A stretch of DNA of 64,000 bases. It comes from Qipengyuania sp. SS22. Its GTDB lineage: Bacteria; Pseudomonadota; Alphaproteobacteria; Sphingomonadales; Sphingomonadaceae. This document shows, piece after piece, positions 42,835 to 51,631 of this stretch (the stretch's first letter is position 1; each line of letters starts with the position of its first letter). The stretch lies in assembly GCF_025736935.1 (NCBI RefSeq), contig NZ_CP107048.1, positions 1 through 64,000 on the forward strand. The letters run 5' to 3'. The translations under genes and the position numbers were made by a program. The notes below the pieces were generated by a model. It saw nothing but the letters and a program-made list of their open reading frames with translations. It made no database searches and was not told the DNA's origin.

Positions 42835-44018
42835 GGAGATCTTTCATGGACGAGCGGCCTGCCCTTGCCAAGCAGCGCCCGGATGGCAGCGAATACAGGT
42901 ACGGGCGGTTTGCCCGAGAGGATGCGCAGCTTGTCGAGGCGCGTCGTGCGCCCCGCATAGAAGCGTTCGACCAGCGGTTCGCGCAGGCGATAGAAGCGCT
43001 CGAACACGCGATAGCGTTCCTCGGGCCGCGCCGCATCGAACAGCATCCGGCCAAGGCTGCGGTAAAAACGCATCGCGCGCCAGTGATCGCGCGCGCGCTT
43101 GTCGAACAATGCGGCAAGCTGTTCGCCCGGCAGCCGCGCCTCGCGCGCCAGCGCCAGCGCATTGGCGACCGCGAAGGGCAGGGTATAGCTGGTCAGCGGA
43201 TGGACGAAGCCGCCACGCGCGCCAGCGCGCACCACGCCCGGCGGACCCAGATCGCGGCGATAGGCGGCAAAATCGCCCCCGGTAATGACCGGCAGCACGC
43301 CGGTCTCGCCGCCGAGGATGTCGCCGTGCCAGCCCGCCCTTTCGCAATAGCGGTCGATCCGGCCCGACAGCGCATTGCGATCGAGCACGGGCTCGTCGGC
43401 GTAATAGGTATCCTCGACGAACAGCTCCTCTGCCCCCAGCGGCAGGCTGTAGACGAAGCGGTAGGCGCCGTGTTGCCGGACATGGGCATCCATCACGATC
43501 GGGCGGGTGACATCATGCGGCATGGAGGTGCGCAGATGGCGACCCATGAACACCTGCCAGCCGCCGCGCAGATGCGGCGAAGGCTCGAAGTCGCGGCAAT
43601 CGACCACCACCCGCGCAGGAATGTGCTCGCCATCCTCCAGCGTGACCCCATCGGGGGCAAGCCGGGTGACGCTGGCCTGCGTGCGGATTGCGTCCTGCGG
43701 CAGTTCGCGGCGCAGCGCAGCGTCGAAATCGTGGCTGGCGAGCGAGCGATAGGTCGATGACAGGCGCCGCTCATGGCCGGGGAAGCGCACCGTGTAGCCC
43801 GCATCCCATTCGGTTTTGCGAAATTCAGCAAGCAACGCGGTGCCATCCGCGTCGAGATCGCTGGTGAACCAGCTCCAGCGGTGGTTGCCACCAAGCGTGT
43901 CCTTCGCCTCGAACAGCGCGATGAGCATATGCGGATGCGCGCGATGGACCGCCAGCGCGGCCAGCCCGCCAGCCAGCCCGCCGCCGACGATAGCCAGATC
44001 GATCATGCGCCCGCTCAT
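42831..44018 (-). CDS. crtY: Lycopene beta-cyclase
   Basis: A 395-residue CrtY-type lycopene cyclase forming beta-carotene. DLAIVGGGLAGGLAALAV is the FAD/NAD-binding GxGxxG region, ALFEAKDTLGGNHRWSWF follows. The family block VFMGRHLRTSMPHDVTRPIVMDA and the C-terminal RGGFVHPLTSYTLPFAVANAL are clear. The start is taken as the ATG at 44018; an in-frame ATG at 44006 begins closer to the dinucleotide loop. It is the first gene of the carotenoid operon, divergent from the MipA gene (114-base gap). Confidence 0.93.
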   Translation of the reverse strand: MSGRMIDLAIVGGGLAGGLAALAVHRAHPHMLIALFEAKDTLGGNHRWSWFTSDLDADGTALLAEFRKTEWDAGYTVRFPGHERRLSSTYRSLASHDFDAALRRELPQDAIRTQASVTRLAPDGVTLEDGEHIPARVVVDCRDFEPSPHLRGGWQVFMGRHLRTSMPHDVTRPIVMDAHVRQHGAYRFVYSLPLGAEELFVEDTYYADEPVLDRNALSGRIDRYCERAGWHGDILGGETGVLPVITGGDFAAYRRDLGPPGVVRAGARGGFVHPLTSYTLPFAVANALALAREARLPGEQLAALFDKRARDHWRAMRFYRSLGRMLFDAARPEERYRVFERFYRLREPLVERFYAGRTTRLDKLRILSGKPPVPVFAAIRALLGKGRPLVHERSP

Positions 44019-44132
44019 TGACGCAGGACTTAGGGGTGAAGCGCACATGCGGCAAACGGTTTGGTACAAGCGACGGGAACGTGGCACTGTGACGATAGTT
44101 GGACGACAATTAGATTTACCGAGGGATCCATC

Positions 44133-44975
44133 ATGAAGTCACTGTTCGCCGCAACCGGTTCGCTTGCGCTTATCTGCGCGACACCTGCGCTCGCCCAGAA
44201 TGTCGAGGCACTGCCCGAGGGCGGCGAAGATGTCGTTTACGACGACACCTGGATCTCGATCGGCGCCGGAGCCGTCTATTCCCCCAGCTACGACGGGTCG
44301 GACGATTACGTCGTGTCGGCAATTCCCATCATCCAGGGCAAGATCGGCGGCGTCCGCATCAGCCCGCGCCCCGGCGGCGCAGCGCTCGATTTCGTCAATG
44401 ACGATAGCGACGGCGCGAAAATTTCCGCGGGCGTGGCGGCCAAGCTGAACCGCAACCGGGCCTCGCAGATCGAGGACGAGGTCGTGCTGTCCTACGGCGA
44501 ACTCGACACGGCCTTCGAAGTCGGCCCCACGATCGGCGTCAGCCTGCCGGGCGTGCTCAACCCCTACGACAGCCTCAGCTTCAACATCGACACGTTGTGG
44601 GATGTTGCCGGGGCGCATGACGGCATGACCGTCAATCCCAGCGTCACCTACTTCACCCCGGTCAGCCGCGGTGCGGCGATTTCGCTCTCGGTCAGCGGCA
44701 CCTATGTCGACGACGATTATGCCGAATACTACTATTCGGTCCCTGCTGGCGGCGCGCTGCCAGCCTTCCAGGCCGATGGCGGCTGGAACAGCGTCGGCGT
44801 GAACCTGTTGACCGGCATCGATCTCGATGGCGATTTGACCAATGGCGGTCTCGCCCTCATCGCGCTGGGCGGTTATTCGCGCCAGCTGGGCGATTCCAAG
44901 CGGACCCCGTTCACCGCGATCCGCGGCAGTGCCGATCAGTGGATGGGCGCACTCGGGATCGGCTATACTTTCTGA
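44133..44975 (+). CDS. MipA/OmpV family outer membrane beta-barrel
   Basis: A 280-residue outer-membrane protein. MKSLFAATGSLALICATPALAQ is a Sec signal peptide with cleavage near AQN. The mature protein alternates amphipathic beta strands and ends in the aromatic pattern LGIGYTF typical of a C-terminal barrel strand. GAGAVYSPSYDGSDDY and PIIQGKIGGVRISPR match the MipA/OmpV opening. The function in this family is scaffolding or osmotic/porin related and undetermined here. GAGGGATCC precedes the ATG. Confidence 0.87.
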   Translation: MKSLFAATGSLALICATPALAQNVEALPEGGEDVVYDDTWISIGAGAVYSPSYDGSDDYVVSAIPIIQGKIGGVRISPRPGGAALDFVNDDSDGAKISAGVAAKLNRNRASQIEDEVVLSYGELDTAFEVGPTIGVSLPGVLNPYDSLSFNIDTLWDVAGAHDGMTVNPSVTYFTPVSRGAAISLSVSGTYVDDDYAEYYYSVPAGGALPAFQADGGWNSVGVNLLTGIDLDGDLTNGGLALIALGGYSRQLGDSKRTPFTAIRGSADQWMGALGIGYTF

Positions 44976-45005
44976 TATGGCTTGATACGCGCGGGCCGTG
45001 CGGGC

Positions 45006-45029
45006 ATCCCCTTGCGAAACCAAGGGGAT
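45006..45029 (+). terminator. Hairpin between mipA-like gene and amidohydrolase
   Basis: Perfect 9-base-pair hairpin (ATCCCCTTG at 45006-45014, CAAGGGGAT at 45021-45029) with a 6-base loop. Its 3' arm ends five bases before the amidohydrolase ATG, so it contains the likely ribosome-binding purines (AAGGGG). It may both terminate the mipA message and mask translation initiation of the next gene. Confidence 0.55.
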
Positions 45030-45034
45030 AGAGA

Positions 45035-46303
45035 ATGAGAACCACCGCACTGCTCGCGCTCGCCGGAGCGCTGATCGCCACGCCCGCACTGGCCGACACC
45101 ACCGTCATCCATGCGGGGGCGGTGATCGTCGATGCCGACAGCGCCCCGCGCGGGGCGTCCACCATTACCGTGACCGATGGACGGATCGTCTCGATCACCG
45201 ATGGTTTCGACATCGGCCCCGCGGATGCGAAGACGGTCGACCTCAAGACCAAGACGATCGCCCCCGGCATGATCGACCTGCATGTCCATCTGACCGGCGA
45301 CCCCGGCGGCGACTTCTGGAAAGGCGCGGTCGAACCCGATGAATGGGATGTCGTCGTCGGCGCCAAGAATGCCCGGCTGACCGCGCTCGCCGGGTTCACC
45401 ACCGTACGCGAAGCGGGCAGCGGCCCCGCCAGCGCCTTCTCGCTGCGGCGCGGAACCGCAGAAGGATTCATCGACGGTCCGCGCATCATCGCCGCTGGGC
45501 CCGCGCTTGCGATCGTGGGCGGGCATGGCGATGTCAGCGGCTTCCGCCCCGAGGTCAACGAACTGCTCGACAGCGGGTTCACCTGCACCGGCGCGGTCGA
45601 ATGCGCCGAGAAGGTCCGCCTCGCCAGCCAGAATGGCGCGGATATTATCAAGATCACCGCCACAGGCGGCGTGCTCAGCCAGCAGGGCCGCGGGCTCGAA
45701 GCGCATTTCACCGATCCCGAGATGAAGAGCATTGCCGATACCGCGCATTCGCTCGGCCTCAAGGTCATGGCGCATGCGCATGGCGCACGCGGGATCGAGG
45801 CTGCCAGCCGCGCGGGTATCGATTCGATCGAACACGGCACCTATCTCGACGAAGCTGCCGCGCGGGCGATGAAGGCGAATGGCACTGTGCTGGTGCCCAC
45901 GCTGATGGCGTTCAAGGGGGTCACCGAACGGCTGGGCCAGGGCGTCTATACGCCAGTGGTCGAAGCCAAGATCCGCGACGTCGCCGATACCGCACGCGTG
46001 TTCATGGGCAAGGCGCTGCGCTGGGGGGTGCCGATCGCTTTCGGCACCGATGCAGGCGTGTTCGGCCATGGCCGCAATGCAGGCGAATTCGCGCTGATGG
46101 TCGAACAGGGCATGAGCCACCGTGATGCCTTTGCCTCCGCGACGACCAATGCTGCGAAGGTGCTGGGCATGGAAGGCCAGATCGGCCGGCTGGCACCGGG
46201 CTATTCCGCCGACATCATCGCGGTCGACGGCAACCCGCTGGACGATACCGCCACGCTTGAAAACGTTGGCTGGGTAATGGTTCGCGGGCGGGTCATCGAC
46301 TGA
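45035..46303 (+). CDS. Secreted metal-dependent amidohydrolase (prolidase-like)
   Basis: A 422-residue amidohydrolase-superfamily enzyme with a Sec signal (MRTTALLALAGALIATPALAD). APGMIDLHVHLTGDPG holds the first HxH metal motif. IIKITATGGV places the carboxylated/metal-bridging Lys-like residue, VMAHAHG and DSIEHG give the second pair of histidines, and FGTDAGVFGHG carries the final Asp. These are the Xaa-Pro dipeptidase/imidazolonepropionase-type marks common in sphingomonads; the substrate is unknown (peptide or small amide). It precedes the DUF885 gene by 136 bases. Confidence 0.88.
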   Translation: MRTTALLALAGALIATPALADTTVIHAGAVIVDADSAPRGASTITVTDGRIVSITDGFDIGPADAKTVDLKTKTIAPGMIDLHVHLTGDPGGDFWKGAVEPDEWDVVVGAKNARLTALAGFTTVREAGSGPASAFSLRRGTAEGFIDGPRIIAAGPALAIVGGHGDVSGFRPEVNELLDSGFTCTGAVECAEKVRLASQNGADIIKITATGGVLSQQGRGLEAHFTDPEMKSIADTAHSLGLKVMAHAHGARGIEAASRAGIDSIEHGTYLDEAAARAMKANGTVLVPTLMAFKGVTERLGQGVYTPVVEAKIRDVADTARVFMGKALRWGVPIAFGTDAGVFGHGRNAGEFALMVEQGMSHRDAFASATTNAAKVLGMEGQIGRLAPGYSADIIAVDGNPLDDTATLENVGWVMVRGRVID

Positions 46304-46439
46304 TCGAACGCGGCACTGCGCGCGGCGGCGCCGCGCATGGCGCTGGTCGAACACTGTCACGCTTTCGTCGCACCGCGCGCTTGCGTGCGGGCGCGGAAGC
46401 GTGTTTTAACAAAGTAATACAGGTAGCAGGGGAATTACC

Positions 46440-48263
46440 ATGAAACTCGTCCGCCACGCACTCGCTTCGGGTGCCGCTCTTTCGCTCGCGCTGGCCGCCA
46501 ATCCGGCCTTCGCGCGCGATCACCATGCCGAGACCGAAACCGCCGCCGAACCGACCGAGCATGACAAGCTGGTCGCTTTGTTCGCCGAATCGGATGCGCG
46601 CAGCCTCGAGCTCAACCCGCTTGGCCGCCTGTTCCGCGGCGATGATCGCAATGCCGACCGGCTGGGTGATTTCCTGACCGATTCGTCTTTTTATGCCAAC
46701 CGCCTCGACACGCAGCTCAATCTTGCCAAGCTGGCGCTGATCGACCGCAGCGAGCTGAGCGACACCGACCAGCTCGCCTATGACGTGTTCAAATATAACC
46801 AGGAATCGGCGCTGCGCGGGCAGACCGATGAAATCCGCGCGCTCACCGAAGTGCGGCCGGTCAACCATTTCACCGGCTTCCACACCTTCTATCCCAATTT
46901 CGCGAGCGGCGATTCCGCGGCGCAGTTCAAGACGCTGGCCAATTACGAGGACAACCTCTCGCGCCATGACGACTATATCGAAATAGGCGAGCGCGCGATC
47001 GGCAAGTTCCGCGAAGGCATGGAAAGCGGGGTGGTCGAGACCAAGCTCACCATCGGCCTCGTGATCAAGCAGCTCGACACGCTGCTGGCGATCCCGATCG
47101 AGGATTCGCAGTACATGAAGCCGGTGAAGAACTTCCCCGAAGACTTCTCCGAGGCAGACAAGGCCCGCCTGACCGAGGCCTATGCCGCCAAGACTGCCGA
47201 ACTCTATGCGGCCGATAGGGCGATGCGCGATTTCCTGCGTGACGAATATCTGGCGGTGGCACGCGAAAGCGTGGGCCTCAGCCAGATGAAGGGCGGGGAC
47301 AAGCTCTATGCGCAGATGATCGAGAACACGACCACGCTGCCGCTTACCGCCGATTACCTGCACGATCTCGGCCTCAGCGAAGTCGCCCGGATCAAGCAGG
47401 GCCTGGAAGAGATCAAGCAGGAGGTCGGCTTTACCGGCACGCTTGGTGAGTTTTTCGACTACGTTCGCACCGACGAACAGTTCAAGCCGGAAAGCCGCGA
47501 GGCACTGACGCAGAGCTATTACGATATCGGCAAGGAAGTGGACGCCAAGATCGGCGAGTATTTCTCGCTGGTCCCCAAGACCCCGCTCGAGATCAAGCCT
47601 TACGACCCCTCGATCGAGCAGTTCCAGGCGGGCGGTTCCTACCAGTCGGGCGCGCCCGACGGTTCGCGCCCCGGCACCTTCTATTTCAACGCCTATGACC
47701 TGCCCAGCCGCCTCACCACGGGCAATGTCACGCTCTACCTGCACGAAGGTGCGCCCGGGCATCACTTCCAGATCAGCCTCGCGCGGGAAAACGAGGCGCT
47801 GCCCGCATTCATGCGCTTTGGCGGCAACACTGCCTATGTCGAAGGCTGGGCGCTCTATTCGGAGACGCTGGGCTATGAAATGGGCTTCTTCGACGATCCG
47901 TGGAACCGCTATGGCACGCTGCAGGACGAACAGCTTCGCGCCATGCGGCTGGTGGTCGATACCGGGCTCCACGCCAAGGGCTGGAGCCGCGAGCAGGCGA
48001 TCGAGTTCATGCTCGCCAATTCGGGCATGACCCGCACCGAAGTGGTCGCCGAAGTGGAGCGCTACATCGCCATCCCGACGCAGGCGCTCGCCTACAAGGT
48101 TGGCGCGCTCAAGATCCAGGAACTGCGCGAGAAGGCCGAAGCGCAGCTCGGCGACAAGTTCGACATTCGCGAATTCCATGCCGAAGTGCTCGATACGGGT
48201 AGCCTGCCGATGCCGGTGCTCGAATCCAAGATCGACCGCTGGATCGCATCGAAGGCGAGCTGA
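46440..48263 (+). CDS. DUF885 family secreted metallopeptidase-like protein
   Basis: A 607-residue exported protein with a signal peptide ending near ALAANPAFARD. The DUF885 hallmark LHEGAPGHHFQISLA resembles an HExxGH zinc site (His, Glu, Gly, His), with YVEGWALYSETLGYEMGFF, where the Glu would complete it, about 40 residues on. The long N-terminal helical region (about 40-280) is typical. The family is thought to be oligopeptidase-like, but the substrate is not known. It may act with the amidohydrolase upstream. A hairpin follows the stop. Confidence 0.87.
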   Translation: MKLVRHALASGAALSLALAANPAFARDHHAETETAAEPTEHDKLVALFAESDARSLELNPLGRLFRGDDRNADRLGDFLTDSSFYANRLDTQLNLAKLALIDRSELSDTDQLAYDVFKYNQESALRGQTDEIRALTEVRPVNHFTGFHTFYPNFASGDSAAQFKTLANYEDNLSRHDDYIEIGERAIGKFREGMESGVVETKLTIGLVIKQLDTLLAIPIEDSQYMKPVKNFPEDFSEADKARLTEAYAAKTAELYAADRAMRDFLRDEYLAVARESVGLSQMKGGDKLYAQMIENTTTLPLTADYLHDLGLSEVARIKQGLEEIKQEVGFTGTLGEFFDYVRTDEQFKPESREALTQSYYDIGKEVDAKIGEYFSLVPKTPLEIKPYDPSIEQFQAGGSYQSGAPDGSRPGTFYFNAYDLPSRLTTGNVTLYLHEGAPGHHFQISLARENEALPAFMRFGGNTAYVEGWALYSETLGYEMGFFDDPWNRYGTLQDEQLRAMRLVVDTGLHAKGWSREQAIEFMLANSGMTRTEVVAEVERYIAIPTQALAYKVGALKIQELREKAEAQLGDKFDIREFHAEVLDTGSLPMPVLESKIDRWIASKAS

Positions 48264-48269
48264 ACCACG

Positions 48270-48300
48270 GTTCGGGCGGGGGATTGGCTCCCGCCCGAAC
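48270..48300 (+). terminator. Terminator hairpin after DUF885 gene
   Basis: Inverted repeat of 11 bases (GTTCGGGCGGG at 48270-48280, CCCGCCCGAAC at 48290-48300) with a 9-base loop, seven bases after the stop. A strong G+C hairpin without a T run, likely a terminator for the 46440 gene. Confidence 0.65.
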
Positions 48301-48365
48301 TGGCTCCCTCTCGCTTGGCGCGCTACCTCGGTCGCGAACTGACGCGATGTGAGGGGTGAGCGGCG

Positions 48366-49520
48366 ATGGACTGGCTGCGCCGGGCGGACTGGCTGACCCG
48401 CGAGCGGGTGCGCGGTTATGCGCTGCTGCTGGCGCTCGCCAGCCTTGCGCTGCTGGCCAATTCCTATCTCAAGGCAATGGGCCCCGCAGGGACCGATTTC
48501 CTGGCCTTCTGGGGCGCCGGCCAGGTCACCGCCGAGGGCGCGCCCGCAGCGGCCTATGACCTTGCTGTGCAGCAAAGGGTGCAGACCGGCACCGGCAGCG
48601 AAGGCTGGTTCGCTTTCGTCAATCCGCCACCGTTTCTCTTTATCGCCGCGCCGTTCGGAACGCTGCCGTTCCCGATCGCGTGGATCGCGTGGGTAGCGGT
48701 CACCTGGGGCCTGTGGGCCTGGGCGAGCATCCACGCCTTCCCGCGTCTGTGGCCGCTGGTGATCGCCTATCCCGGCGCGCTGCTCGCTGCGGGGCATGCG
48801 CAGACCGGCCTGCTGACCGGGGCCTTGCTGGTGCTGGCGGCACAGCATCTCGGGCGGCGACCAATCCTCTCGGGTGCAGCCATCGGTGCGTTGATGATCA
48901 AACCCCATCTCGCGCTGCTTGCGCCGTTCTGGTTTGCCGCTGCCTGCAAATGGCGCGCCTTCTGCGCGGCTGGCGTCACCGCGCTGATGCTGGGCGCGGC
49001 CTCGTGGCTTGCCTTCGGCACCGAGTCCCTTGCCGCCTACACGACCAGCTGGCGCGCCAGCGGCTTGCTGATGGAGGGGATCAATCCGGACTTCCTGCTG
49101 CGCATGACGACATTCTATTCGCAGGCGCGGCTGCTGCTGGGTGACAGCGCGGCGATAGCAGCGGGCGGGGTGTCCGGCCTGCTCGGTCTCGCGGTCGCGC
49201 TGGGGGCATGGCGGCGCTTTGGCGGCGACGCGCGGGCTACGGGCGCGGCGGTCCTGGCCGCGACTGCGCTCGCATCGCCCTATCTGTTCAATTACGACCT
49301 GCCCTTCCTGATCTTCCCGACGCTGTGGCTGGTCGGACAGGGTCTCGAGCGCGGCTTTCGCCCTTATGAGAAGCTCGTGCTAATACTGCTCTATCTTGCG
49401 CCCTACGCCACGCGCGCACTGGCTTTTCCGCTCGGGGTCAATCTGATGCCGCTGGCGGCGCTGGCGCTGCTGGCGCTGGTATGGAGCCGCGGCGGCCAGC
49501 CAGGCCAGCCGGTAGAGTAG
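48366..49520 (+). CDS. GT87/DUF2029-like integral membrane glycosyltransferase
   Basis: A 384-residue polytopic protein of the GT-C glycosyltransferase type (DUF2029). About ten membrane spans are seen. DFLAFWGAGQ near residue 45 carries the Asp that usually is the catalytic base of this family. IKPHLALLAPFW and LASPYLFNYDLPFLIFP are the family motifs. It probably transfers a polyprenyl-linked sugar (often mannose) in the envelope, but the acceptor is unknown. The ATG at 48366 is 102 bases after the DUF885 stop. Confidence 0.82.
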   Translation: MDWLRRADWLTRERVRGYALLLALASLALLANSYLKAMGPAGTDFLAFWGAGQVTAEGAPAAAYDLAVQQRVQTGTGSEGWFAFVNPPPFLFIAAPFGTLPFPIAWIAWVAVTWGLWAWASIHAFPRLWPLVIAYPGALLAAGHAQTGLLTGALLVLAAQHLGRRPILSGAAIGALMIKPHLALLAPFWFAAACKWRAFCAAGVTALMLGAASWLAFGTESLAAYTTSWRASGLLMEGINPDFLLRMTTFYSQARLLLGDSAAIAAGGVSGLLGLAVALGAWRRFGGDARATGAAVLAATALASPYLFNYDLPFLIFPTLWLVGQGLERGFRPYEKLVLILLYLAPYATRALAFPLGVNLMPLAALALLALVWSRGGQPGQPVE

Positions 49521-49564
49521 CCGCGCGCGTGTCCGGGCGTCACCGAGCGCCCATCCGCCATAAG

Positions 49565-49603
49565 AAAAGGGGCCGGAGGTCATATCGACCCCCGGCCCCT
49601 TTT
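49565..49603. terminator. Bidirectional terminator between GT87 and AGCS genes
   Basis: Twelve-base perfect arms (AAAAGGGGCCGG at 49565-49576 and CCGGCCCCTTTT at 49592-49603), 15-base loop, A-tract on one side and T-tract on the other. Lies between two convergent genes ending at 49520 and 49624. Confidence 0.85.
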
Positions 49604-49623
49604 CTGTGCCGCTTGAGAGCCGC

Positions 49624-51147
49624 TTAGTACTCTTCAGGCTCTTCCGGCGTGTCGGCGGTATGCGTCGGACCGGCATCGCGCTGGCCGCGGGCCAGCTTGA
49701 ACACCACGCCGCTGAGCAGCGCCAGCGCCAGCAGGTTGGGCAGCACCATGGTGGCATTGGAAATGTCGCCAAGACGCCAGACCAGCTCGCTCGGCTGCGC
49801 GGCGCCGATGAAGATCACCACGCACCACAGGACGCGCCAGGCCATATGCAGCTTCTTCTCGCCCTCGCGCGTCGATCCCTTCATCCGGTCGTACAGGAAG
49901 GTGATCGCGCGTTCGCCGTAATAGCTCCACGTCAGCAGTGTGGTGAAGACGAACAGGATCAGCGCAATCGAGGCAATCAGCGTGCCGATCGGGACCGCTG
50001 CAATCTCGACCGGGAACGCCGCCGCAAAGGCGCCGCTGGTCATTTCGAAACCGACCCGGTCCGACTGCCATGCATGCGCCACCGCTTCACCGCCCGCAGT
50101 GAAATCGCCGCGTACGGTTAGGATCACCAGCGCGGTCATGGTGCAGATCACGATGGTGTCGATGAACGTGCCGAGCATGGCCATGCGGCCCTGCTGTTCG
50201 GGATCGTTGGTCTGTGCGACCGCATGGGCGATCGGGGTCGAACCCTGGCCCGCCTCGTTCGAGAACAGCCCGCGTGCAACGCCTGCGCGGATCGCCATGA
50301 TGATCGCCGCGCCGGTAAAGCCGCCGACTGCGCTCTGCGGGTTGAAGGCACCGTGGAAGATCAGCGCGAAGGTTTCGCCCAGATCGCTGAAGTTCAGGAT
50401 CAGCGCGATCACAGCCATGACGATATAGGCTGCCGCCATGAACGGGATCACGCTTTCGGCCACCTTGCCGATCGACTTGATGCCGCCGATGATGACGATG
50501 AAGACCAGTCCCGCGGTCAGCAGGCCGCCCAGCCATTCGGGCATGCCGAACAATTCGTTCATCCCGTCGGCCATGGCATTGGCCTGGATCGAATTGCCCG
50601 TCACCAGCGCGCTGAACAGCGTGCCGAGGCAGAAGACCACTGCGAGCCAGGTGAACCGGGGGCCGAGACCCATCATGATGTAGCTCATCGGGCCGCCGCG
50701 ATAGACGCCGTCGCTGGTCTTTTCGCGATAGCGGATCGCCAGCGAACCTTCGGCGAAGGCCAGCGCCATGCCGAATAATGCAGTGATCCACATCCAGAAG
50801 ATCGCGCCCGGTCCGCCCAGCGCGATGGCCGTGGCGACGCCCGCGAGGTTACCGGTGCCAACCTGGCCCGACAGCGCGGTCGAGAGCGCGGCGAAGGGCG
50901 AAATCTCGCCCGCACCGCTGCCCTTGCGTCCGGCGAACAGGCCCTTGATCGCGCTGCCCAGCCGGACGATCGGATAAAAGCGCAGTCCGACCATGAACCA
51001 CAGGCCCACCCCAAGCAGGATGATCGCCAGCGGCGGGAAGGGAATCACCGCCTCGCCGTTCCACGTCCCGCCCCAGATGAAATCGGATATGTTGGTGACC
51101 GGCTGGATTAGCCGCTCGCCCAGACTCGGAGCCTGGCCAGTTGCCAT
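49624..51147 (-). CDS. Sodium:alanine symporter (AGCS family)
   Basis: A 507-residue transporter with about eleven membrane spans. The AGCS signatures are GEISPFAALSTALSGQVGTGNLAGVATAI (Na+ and substrate region), YRGGPMSYIM, and SNEAGQGSTPIAHAVAQT. It imports alanine or glycine with sodium. The first ATG (51165) is possible, but the second ATG at 51147 has a good AGGGGA nine bases upstream and is used. It faces secE across a 251-base gap. The C-terminus is acidic and lacks hydrophobic residues. Confidence 0.92.
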   Translation of the reverse strand: MATGQAPSLGERLIQPVTNISDFIWGGTWNGEAVIPFPPLAIILLGVGLWFMVGLRFYPIVRLGSAIKGLFAGRKGSGAGEISPFAALSTALSGQVGTGNLAGVATAIALGGPGAIFWMWITALFGMALAFAEGSLAIRYREKTSDGVYRGGPMSYIMMGLGPRFTWLAVVFCLGTLFSALVTGNSIQANAMADGMNELFGMPEWLGGLLTAGLVFIVIIGGIKSIGKVAESVIPFMAAAYIVMAVIALILNFSDLGETFALIFHGAFNPQSAVGGFTGAAIIMAIRAGVARGLFSNEAGQGSTPIAHAVAQTNDPEQQGRMAMLGTFIDTIVICTMTALVILTVRGDFTAGGEAVAHAWQSDRVGFEMTSGAFAAAFPVEIAAVPIGTLIASIALILFVFTTLLTWSYYGERAITFLYDRMKGSTREGEKKLHMAWRVLWCVVIFIGAAQPSELVWRLGDISNATMVLPNLLALALLSGVVFKLARGQRDAGPTHTADTPEEPEEY

Positions 51148-51306
51148 GTCGATTATTCCCCTCATGCGTCCCGGAATTGGAAAGCGCGCAGGCTAGTCGC
51201 GCTGCGGTCGCTTGCAAAGGGGGAGAATGGGGCACGTCCCCGGCTTGCCTTTTGCGCCGCGCGGGACTAGATGCAGCGCCGTCTTCCGACATTGGGATCG
51301 ATAAAA

Positions 51307-51331
51307 GCCCCTCCCGGACTTGAACCGGGGC
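51307..51331 (-). terminator. Hairpin with T-tract, tRNA T-arm-like, upstream of secE
   Basis: Read on the minus strand, GCCCCGG-TTCAAGT-CCGGG followed by AGGGGC and TTTTAT. It has a 5-base-pair stem with a 7-base loop matching TTCRANY, and ends in a short T run. It could end antisense transcription coming from the secE side. Its T-arm appearance is probably coincidental because no cloverleaf fits. Confidence 0.45.
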
Positions 51332-51398
51332 GGCGAAAGACCCTACCTGAAAGGGACGTGGCGGAAGGCGGCACGATTTTTACGCGAGAGACGTGAGC

Positions 51399-51602
51399 AT
51401 GGCAGACGAGAAGAAGACCAGTCCGGCGGAATTCCTCCGGCAGGTGCAGGCCGAAGGGCGCAAGGTCGTATGGCCGACGCGCGAGGAAACGGTACGCACG
51501 GCTATCTTCGTGTTCATCATGATGGTCATCCTCTCGCTTTTCTTCCTCGGCGTCGATTCGCTGTTCAGTGCCGTGGTGCGCTGGCTGCTGACGCTCGCCT
51601 GA
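51399..51602 (+). CDS. secE: Preprotein translocase subunit SecE
   Basis: A 67-residue single-span SecE, the small essential subunit of the SecYEG channel. A conserved cytoplasmic amphipathic helix PAEFLRQVQAEGRKVVWPTREE is followed by one membrane span FVFIMMVILSLFFLGVDSLF. The sequence KVVWPTREE is the SecE signature. The ATG at 51399 gives the shorter product; a GTG six bases earlier is possible. It is followed by nusG after 29 bases, the standard gene order. The tRNA-Trp often found upstream in alphaproteobacteria is not seen. Confidence 0.95.
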   Translation: MADEKKTSPAEFLRQVQAEGRKVVWPTREETVRTAIFVFIMMVILSLFFLGVDSLFSAVVRWLLTLA

Positions 51603-51631
51603 TCCGCATTTCGACAGGGTAACGAGAACAC

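Noticed and set aside
41074..42960. 628-codon plus-strand frame opposite crtI
   Set aside because: Shadow of crtI; the carotenoid desaturase signatures are on the other strand.
46293..48908. 871-codon minus-strand frame opposite the DUF885 gene
   Set aside because: Shadow of a gene with a signal peptide and a zinc-type motif; the antisense product has no motif.
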